Below are positions 23,571 to 27,071 of a DNA stretch of 27,071 nucleotides, in pieces; the stretch's first letter is position 1, and each line of letters starts with the position of its first letter. Source of the DNA: a virus. The position numbers were made by a program, and so were the translations under genes. The DNA is taken from the IMG/VR virus record IMGVR_UViG_3300007722_000089, positions 1 through 27,071 of that record; one strand, written 5' to 3'. Under the pieces are notes generated by a model. It worked only from the letters and a program-made list of their open reading frames with translations, was not told the origin of the DNA and ran no database searches.

Positions 23571-24347
23571 TTAATCGGTTTCGAATTCGACGTTTTCGCC
23601 TCGAATTCCGCCAACACCGAAAGATTTGCCGCCAGCACCGAAATTTTTAACAAAGTCCCAAGCAGCGCCAAGGTGGCTCTTGGAAACACTCTCGATGTCA
23701 GTTGTTTTGTTTTTGATGCTGTTGACCATCGTTCCGGCCAAACCTGCTTCGTAAATGAAAGTTTCTAATTGCGAGAAATTTAGATTCAAAATCGATTGAG
23801 AGATCGAAGCTGCTTGGCTAGGAGTAAATCCTTTTTTAGACATGCTTCCTTTCATAAAAGGAACTTTACTCAGAAAAGAAGAACTTTCTTTTCTGAAAAA
23901 TTCTTTTGAAATTTTGTCCGCAATGGCCTGTACTTGTTTTGGGGACATCAGAGTCGATAAAGGAACTAAGTCTTTTGTATCGGCATAAAGCTTTTCTTTG
24001 AAAAGATCAATTAGTTTAACAGAAATGTAATTCAAAGCCGAATCTAATTGAAACATAAGTTCCGTGGCATGGCCAACAATCTGCGCGGCTCTGCGTTCAT
24101 CTTCTTCGCTTTCGACTTCAGCCGCTAAATCTCCTACGCTTTTAGCAACGGCAGCTAGTAAAGGAATTTTTGACTTTACTGGTGCGACAGCTTTTGTTAA
24201 AGCCTGCGAAGCTTGCAGCAAACTATCGAGGTTTGTGCCTTTCATTGCTTCTAAAATTAAACGGCATTCGTATAAAACAGCTTCATTTATGATGCTTTGT
24301 TTATTTAGCTCAATATGCTCCATGAGCATTTTTAGATTTTTATCCAT
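23571..24347 (-). CDS. Helix-rich protein of unknown function, possibly virion-associated
   Basis: A 258-residue protein, nearly all helix up to about residue 230, then a Gly-rich tail (NFGAGGKSFGVGGIRGENVE). ATG 24347 is chosen because AAAGGAA stands 6 nt before it; a start 27 nt further upstream lacks this. The N-terminal part (MEHIELNKQSIINEAVLYE) and Gly-rich end somewhat resemble the style of the protein that starts at 26426, which is also helical with a Gly-rich C-terminal part, suggesting they may serve related structural or internal-virion roles. No family is recognised. It is divergent from the gene at 24436 over an 88-nt shared control region. Confidence 0.7.
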   Translation of the reverse strand: MDKNLKMLMEHIELNKQSIINEAVLYECRLILEAMKGTNLDSLLQASQALTKAVAPVKSKIPLLAAVAKSVGDLAAEVESEEDERRAAQIVGHATELMFQLDSALNYISVKLIDLFKEKLYADTKDLVPLSTLMSPKQVQAIADKISKEFFRKESSSFLSKVPFMKGSMSKKGFTPSQAASISQSILNLNFSQLETFIYEAGLAGTMVNSIKNKTTDIESVSKSHLGAAWDFVKNFGAGGKSFGVGGIRGENVEFETD

Positions 24348-24400
24348 AGTATTTCCTTTGCGTTGCAGGTTCACATCTAATTAGAATTCCAAAAGAGTTT

Positions 24401-24429
24401 TTGACTTCTCGAAAGAAATATAATAAGAT
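24401..24429 (+). promoter_or_regulatory. Sigma70-like promoter predicting a leaderless mRNA
   Basis: TTGACT (24401-24406), 17-bp spacer, TAAGAT (24424-24429), then GGTTTT and ATG at 24436. The A of the ATG falls at the expected transcription start. Confidence 0.55.
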
Positions 24430-24435
24430 GGTTTT

Positions 24436-24702
24436 ATGACAAAATTCAATACAGGCGACAACGCCCGCACTTTTTCGTTGCATCGTGTCCTAACTACTGC
24501 TATAACTTTCGACGCTACTGAATTACCATCCCCAAAACGCCTCGCTAAAGAGCTTTGGGTAGAACTTCCGAATGATTCGGAAGTTCGGGTTGTAGAGGCT
24601 AGAAAAAATATTCATAACGAAATTTGGTATTTATGTATGCACTTTCAACCACAAATCTTCGTTAGTCCATTGTGGATTTGCGAACACAACCTCATAGGAT
24701 AA
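24436..24702 (+). CDS. Hypothetical protein, 88 aa
   Basis: A small protein with strands around LWVELPNDSEVRVVEAR and EIWYLCMHFQPQIFVSPLWI; no family recognised. No Shine-Dalgarno sequence precedes the ATG, which fits the leaderless promoter immediately upstream. It heads a + strand run continuing into the small lipoprotein and the thioredoxin, and is divergent from the minus-strand gene at 23571-24347. It is a plausible early gene. Confidence 0.6.
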   Translation: MTKFNTGDNARTFSLHRVLTTAITFDATELPSPKRLAKELWVELPNDSEVRVVEARKNIHNEIWYLCMHFQPQIFVSPLWICEHNLIG

Positions 24703-24714
24703 TAGGAAATAATC

Positions 24715-24858
24715 ATGAAATATATTCTCAGACTTCTCGCAATCAGCTTAGTTTTGTCTGGTTGTCCAAGGCAACCAGCCACTGTTCAACATGACGCCAC
24801 TGTAGATGCGGTTGATGCCGCAGACGTGGATAGTGACTCTGCCACAAGTGATCAATGA
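24715..24858 (+). CDS. Small lipoprotein, 47 aa
   Basis: ATG 24715 follows AGGAAA by 6 nt. The product has a classical lipoprotein signal: MKYILRLLAISLVLSGC with lipobox LSGC (Cys17). The mature part would be only 31 residues, acidic (repeated DA, VD and SD), with few prolines. It would be lipidated and held on the inner leaflet of the outer membrane or on the inner membrane. Size recalls phage o-spanins (Rz1), but it lacks the proline-rich character and no partner i-spanin is seen; an envelope-modifying or superinfection-exclusion role is equally possible. The stop overlaps the thioredoxin ATG (ATGA). Confidence 0.7.
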   Translation: MKYILRLLAISLVLSGCPRQPATVQHDATVDAVDAADVDSDSATSDQ

Positions 24859-25139
24859 TCAATTTAATGTATTTTAAAGCTGCTTGGTGCGGACCATGCA
24901 AATCGTTGTCTCCAATGCTTACCGAAGTAGTAAACGGATTAGGTAATCTCCCAATGATTACTATTGATATTGACGAAAGGCCAGAAATGGCACTTCAATA
25001 TGGTGTTCAGTCAGTACCAACTTTAATTGTCGTTAAAGATGGCGCAGAGGCTTTTCGTCAATCTGGTTTGGTAACTCGCGGACGCCTCATGGAAGTCTTG
25101 AGACAATTCGCTAGCGCGAAACAAGTTCTGAACGGCTGA
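24855..25139 (+). CDS. Thioredoxin
   Basis: A 94-residue thioredoxin-fold redox protein with the active site WCGPCK (C12, C15), the cis-Pro loop SVPT, and the expected strand order ending in a helix (RGRLMEVLRQF). It would reduce disulphides in the cytoplasm; in T4-like phages such proteins typically serve ribonucleotide reductase. It is short, starting at strand 1 of the fold with no signal peptide. It is coupled to the small lipoprotein gene through a 4-nt overlap, an unexpected pairing of an exported and a cytoplasmic protein. Confidence 0.93.
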   Translation: MINLMYFKAAWCGPCKSLSPMLTEVVNGLGNLPMITIDIDERPEMALQYGVQSVPTLIVVKDGAEAFRQSGLVTRGRLMEVLRQFASAKQVLNG

Positions 25140-25167
25140 TTGACTCTTCCTGCCTTTCTGCTATGCT
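25140..25167 (+). promoter_or_regulatory. Sigma70-like promoter predicting a leaderless mRNA
   Basis: TTGACT (25140-25145), 16-bp spacer, extended -10 (TGC before) TATGCT (25162-25167), then TCCCGC and ATG at 25174. Spacing of the start codon is the same as at 24436 and at minus-strand 23528. Confidence 0.65.
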
Positions 25168-25173
25168 TCCCGC

Positions 25174-25500
25174 ATGGCAAAAAAATCTCTAAAAGAAAAA
25201 CTGATCGCCGAGTTCTCGGAAGCAATCAAAATTGTTAAATCTGAGGAACTTTCCTCCTCTGATAAAGCCGGGGAAATTCTTTCAGGCAAAGGCACTTTGC
25301 CTGAAGATTATTTGTGTGATTTCGGGTATTGGTTTGAAGTTAAAGAATTAGTAACTGAGGCTTTGCGTATCAAAACATTAGAAGAACTAGCAACAGAAGA
25401 GGAAGAAATTCGTGAGCGAGCCAAAAAAAATATTGCCCGTCTTGATAAGATCGCGAAACGCCTCAACGGTGCAAGCGGCGACTCCTCAGATAAAATTTGA
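25174..25500 (+). CDS. Helical hypothetical protein, 108 aa
   Basis: A highly charged, mainly helical protein (KKSLKEKLIAEFSEAIKIV at the start and an acidic-then-basic helix near 70-98) with a possible coiled coil. No Shine-Dalgarno sequence precedes the ATG, consistent with the leaderless promoter directly upstream. No family recognised. Its last 89 nt overlap the next gene in another frame. Confidence 0.6.
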   Translation: MAKKSLKEKLIAEFSEAIKIVKSEELSSSDKAGEILSGKGTLPEDYLCDFGYWFEVKELVTEALRIKTLEELATEEEEIRERAKKNIARLDKIAKRLNGASGDSSDKI

Positions 25501-25810
25501 GTCAAATATTGAAACAAAGCAAGAAGCGCTGCCGCTTTCTAAAGAGCTTCCCAAATTTACTCACGCCCCCCTAGAGAAAGCACTTCGAATTTCTTCTGAA
25601 AAAAAAGAAGACATTGAAAAACTTGATGAGCTCTACAACAACGGAATGAGAAAATTTAGGAAATACAAAGTTAGCAATCACGATCCTGAAATTGCGGTTG
25701 AGTTGGCCTTGTGTCGAATTTTGTACCAAGAGAAATGGAAAGAATTAATGAAAAAACATATTTCAACTTCAGTCTATTGGGTATTATTTAGCGAATTCGC
25801 GCACGAGTAG
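25412..25810 (+). CDS. Hypothetical protein, 132 aa, GTG start, long overlap with upstream gene
   Basis: GTG at 25412 is preceded by GAGGAA about 7 nt upstream, a good ribosome site, though the resulting overlap with the previous gene is 89 nt. A second GTG at 25469 would shorten the overlap but lacks such a site. The C-terminal two thirds are helical (EKKEDIEKLDELYNNGMRKF, then ALCRILYQEKWKELMKKH). No family is recognised. The 3' end overlaps the convergent metzincin gene by 23 nt. Confidence 0.55.
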   Translation: MSEPKKILPVLIRSRNASTVQAATPQIKFESNIETKQEALPLSKELPKFTHAPLEKALRISSEKKEDIEKLDELYNNGMRKFRKYKVSNHDPEIAVELALCRILYQEKWKELMKKHISTSVYWVLFSEFAHE

Positions 25811-26339
25811 CGCGCAAAAATTCTTGTTGATCGAGCCATGTAGGCTCGTAAGGTGTTCGGTGAGTGAAATCTCTACCGTTTATATCGAACATGGTTTCTA
25901 AAACCGTATTCGGATTCATCATTGCCTCTCCGAATCCCACTGTAGAGCAAATTGCGCGCTCATGTGGCGTCCTGCATATGTGCATCATTCCCATAAAATG
26001 TCCAAGCTCGTGTTGAGTCAAAGTTCGAAATTGTAATTCGTCTTCTGCGCATCGCGGGTCGAGAAAAATTTCGGTGGCTCCGGTTGAATAGTAAGCGGCC
26101 ATTTTCGTGCAATCTATCGCCAACCATCGACGAACCACTACGTCAACCCTGCCAAAAGCTAGTCTGAATGTTGGGCCTTTGAGTCGGTTCATGCTGGCGA
26201 TAGAAGATTCAATCCAGCGTTGATGAGCACGATCCCATCCTGCTTCCATGCCAACCCTCACTTCCCAACCGGGTCGTCTACTTAGATCCAAGTTAACGCA
26301 CCCAACCAAACAAATCAATAAAAGGATTAGTTTTTTCAT
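25788..26339 (-). CDS. Lipoprotein metzincin zinc protease
   Basis: A 183-residue protein on the minus strand. ATG 26339 gives a textbook lipoprotein signal (MKKLILLLICLVGC, lipobox LVGC, Cys14). The mature enzyme carries HELGHFMGMMH (H110, E111, H114, H120), the HExxHxxGxxH zinc site, and a Met-turn AMMNP (M141), which together define metzincins such as matrixins. It would be a secreted, membrane-anchored protease. An upstream ATG-less extension of 15 residues exists but would bury the signal. Phage metzincins are uncommon; possible targets are surface proteins or competing phage receptors, which is inference. It is convergent with the preceding + strand gene (23-nt overlap) and divergent from 26426. 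Confidence 0.88.
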   Translation of the reverse strand: MKKLILLLICLVGCVNLDLSRRPGWEVRVGMEAGWDRAHQRWIESSIASMNRLKGPTFRLAFGRVDVVVRRWLAIDCTKMAAYYSTGATEIFLDPRCAEDELQFRTLTQHELGHFMGMMHICRTPHERAICSTVGFGEAMMNPNTVLETMFDINGRDFTHRTPYEPTWLDQQEFLRATRARIR

Positions 26340-26425
26340 ATTATCCAAATAACTATAGTTGGGTTTATGCGCGTTGTGACACAAATAAATACATGCCTAC
26401 TTAAACTAAACAAGGAATTTGCAAC

Positions 26426-27071
26426 ATGAAAAAAAACACCCTTTTGCGTGAAGTGAAAAAGATTTCACAAGATTATTTAGAAAATCCACTTATTTTGGAA
26501 AAAAATTTATTTGTTCGCGAAACTGAATTAAAAACTCTTCGTGAGGCACTGGGCAAAAAATACCTTAAGTCTAACCCGGAATATCTCTTGGAAGAATACC
26601 GTGCCGGTGTTTTGATCCTAGAAGGCGCAGACGCTTTCACCAAAAATATGGAAGAGCTGGAAGAGGTCACCAAAGACCTTCTCACTCTCAAAGCTTATTT
26701 CGCTCCTCATGCCGCAAAGTTGCCAACAATTACTAAAAGTATCAACCTAGCTATTACGGAGATGCAAAAAGCCGAAGCTGAGATTACCCAAAGAGCTAGT
26801 GGAATCATCGGAAGCATTAAAGCTCAGATGAAATATGAGAACGCTCAGAGGTTCAACAGTTTACTAACGGAATTCAGCATCGGAGACGCAGCTAGCGCCG
26901 CGGCTAATTTTAGCCCATACGGTGGTGCCATAAATTCGGTCACTCCGGGAGGCCCTGGGGGCGCTTTGTTTGGTAATTTAGGCGCCTTGCCTGGGGGTCA
27001 CGTTGCTCAACGCGCAGGTAATGCAGTAAGGCACGCAAGTAGTGCTGGCAGGGCGGCTAAAGCTGCACTAG
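26426..27071 (+). CDS. Helix-rich, Gly/Ala-rich C-terminus protein, 3' truncated
   Basis: The frame opens at ATG 26426, with AAGGAA about 8 nt upstream, and runs to the right edge (215 codons seen). Residues 1-150 are helical and charged (LLREVKKISQDYLENPLI, coiled-coil-like EELEEVTKDLLTLK). After that it becomes Gly/Ala-rich (GGAINSVTPGGPGG, then HVAQRAGNAVRHASSAGRAA). The last part resembles amphipathic or membrane-active segments of internal virion proteins, but no family is recognised. The 86-nt upstream gap between it and the minus-strand metzincin carries an AAATAAATA element. Confidence 0.75.
   Translation, partial: MKKNTLLREVKKISQDYLENPLILEKNLFVRETELKTLREALGKKYLKSNPEYLLEEYRAGVLILEGADAFTKNMEELEEVTKDLLTLKAYFAPHAAKLPTITKSINLAITEMQKAEAEITQRASGIIGSIKAQMKYENAQRFNSLLTEFSIGDAASAAANFSPYGGAINSVTPGGPGGALFGNLGALPGGHVAQRAGNAVRHASSAGRAAKAAL

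Noticed and set aside
24064-24384. Open frame of 106 codons on the + strand
   Set aside because: It is antisense to the well-supported 258-aa minus-strand gene, is Ser-rich with unnatural composition and has no ribosome site.
24715-24858. Firm call of an Rz1-like o-spanin
   Set aside because: Size and lipobox fit, but the mature part is acidic instead of proline-rich and no overlapping i-spanin gene exists here.
1-27071. tRNA genes, CRISPR arrays, insertion sequences
   Set aside because: By eye no cloverleaf, regular spaced repeats or transposase signature was found; gaps between genes are too short for most of these.

Overview
The window is a segment of a large, AT-rich tailed-phage genome. 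Its marker genes point to a distant T4-like (myovirus-type) phage: a large terminase with ATPase and nuclease domains, a T4 gp4-like head-completion nuclease, a fused Mre11/Rad50-type (gp47/gp46) recombination nuclease, a DnaG-type primase, an SNF2 helicase, a RuvC-like resolvase, and thin-shelled structural proteins. Two encoded lipoprotein signals and AGGAG-type ribosome sites suggest a Gram-negative host. The host itself cannot be named from this sequence. Genes are tightly packed, often with ATGA or TAATG overlaps, and nearly all lie on the + strand. No tRNA, CRISPR array or insertion sequence was seen.

Layout. 1-3737: virion block, with a structural protein cut by the left edge, a small coiled-coil protein and a 790-aa LamG-like protein; the two large ones end in a similar C-terminal segment. 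3757-4203: head-completion nuclease. 4200-10671: three members of one unrecognised family (here argued to be ADP-ribosyltransferase-like with helical C-termini), interleaved with a SWIM/SNF2 helicase and a RuvC-like resolvase; two members share an 83-bp, one-mismatch repeat at their 5' ends. 10774-16548: a small conserved protein, primase, SbcD-SbcC fusion and small genes including a zinc-ribbon protein. 16556-19558: terminase large subunit interrupted by a 445-aa LAGLIDADG intein. 19639-21382: a probable secreted lytic transglycosylase followed by a string of small unknown genes. 21428-23263: adenylosuccinate synthetase (PurA/PurZ family) and a PD-(D/E)XK nuclease. 23187-25810: small genes on both strands, several with strong sigma70-like promoters placed so close to the ATG that leaderless mRNAs are predicted; it also holds a 47-aa lipoprotein coupled to a thioredoxin. 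25788-26339: a minus-strand lipoprotein metzincin protease. 26426-end: a virion-like protein cut by the right edge.

How the genes fit together. Primase, SNF2 helicase, resolvase and SbcCD fusion form a replication/recombination/DNA-processing set that feeds the terminase; gp4-like nuclease and structural genes act in assembly. PurA-like enzyme and thioredoxin are nucleotide/redox metabolism. The transglycosylase, lipoprotein metzincin, small lipoprotein and ART-like family are candidates for action on the host envelope or host proteins.

Most worth checking: the ART-like paralogue family; a perfect 20-bp hairpin inside a structural gene; a recurring promoter-to-ATG layout predicting leaderless transcripts; the PurA/PurZ enzyme that keeps Asp13; and the phage-encoded lipoprotein metzincin.
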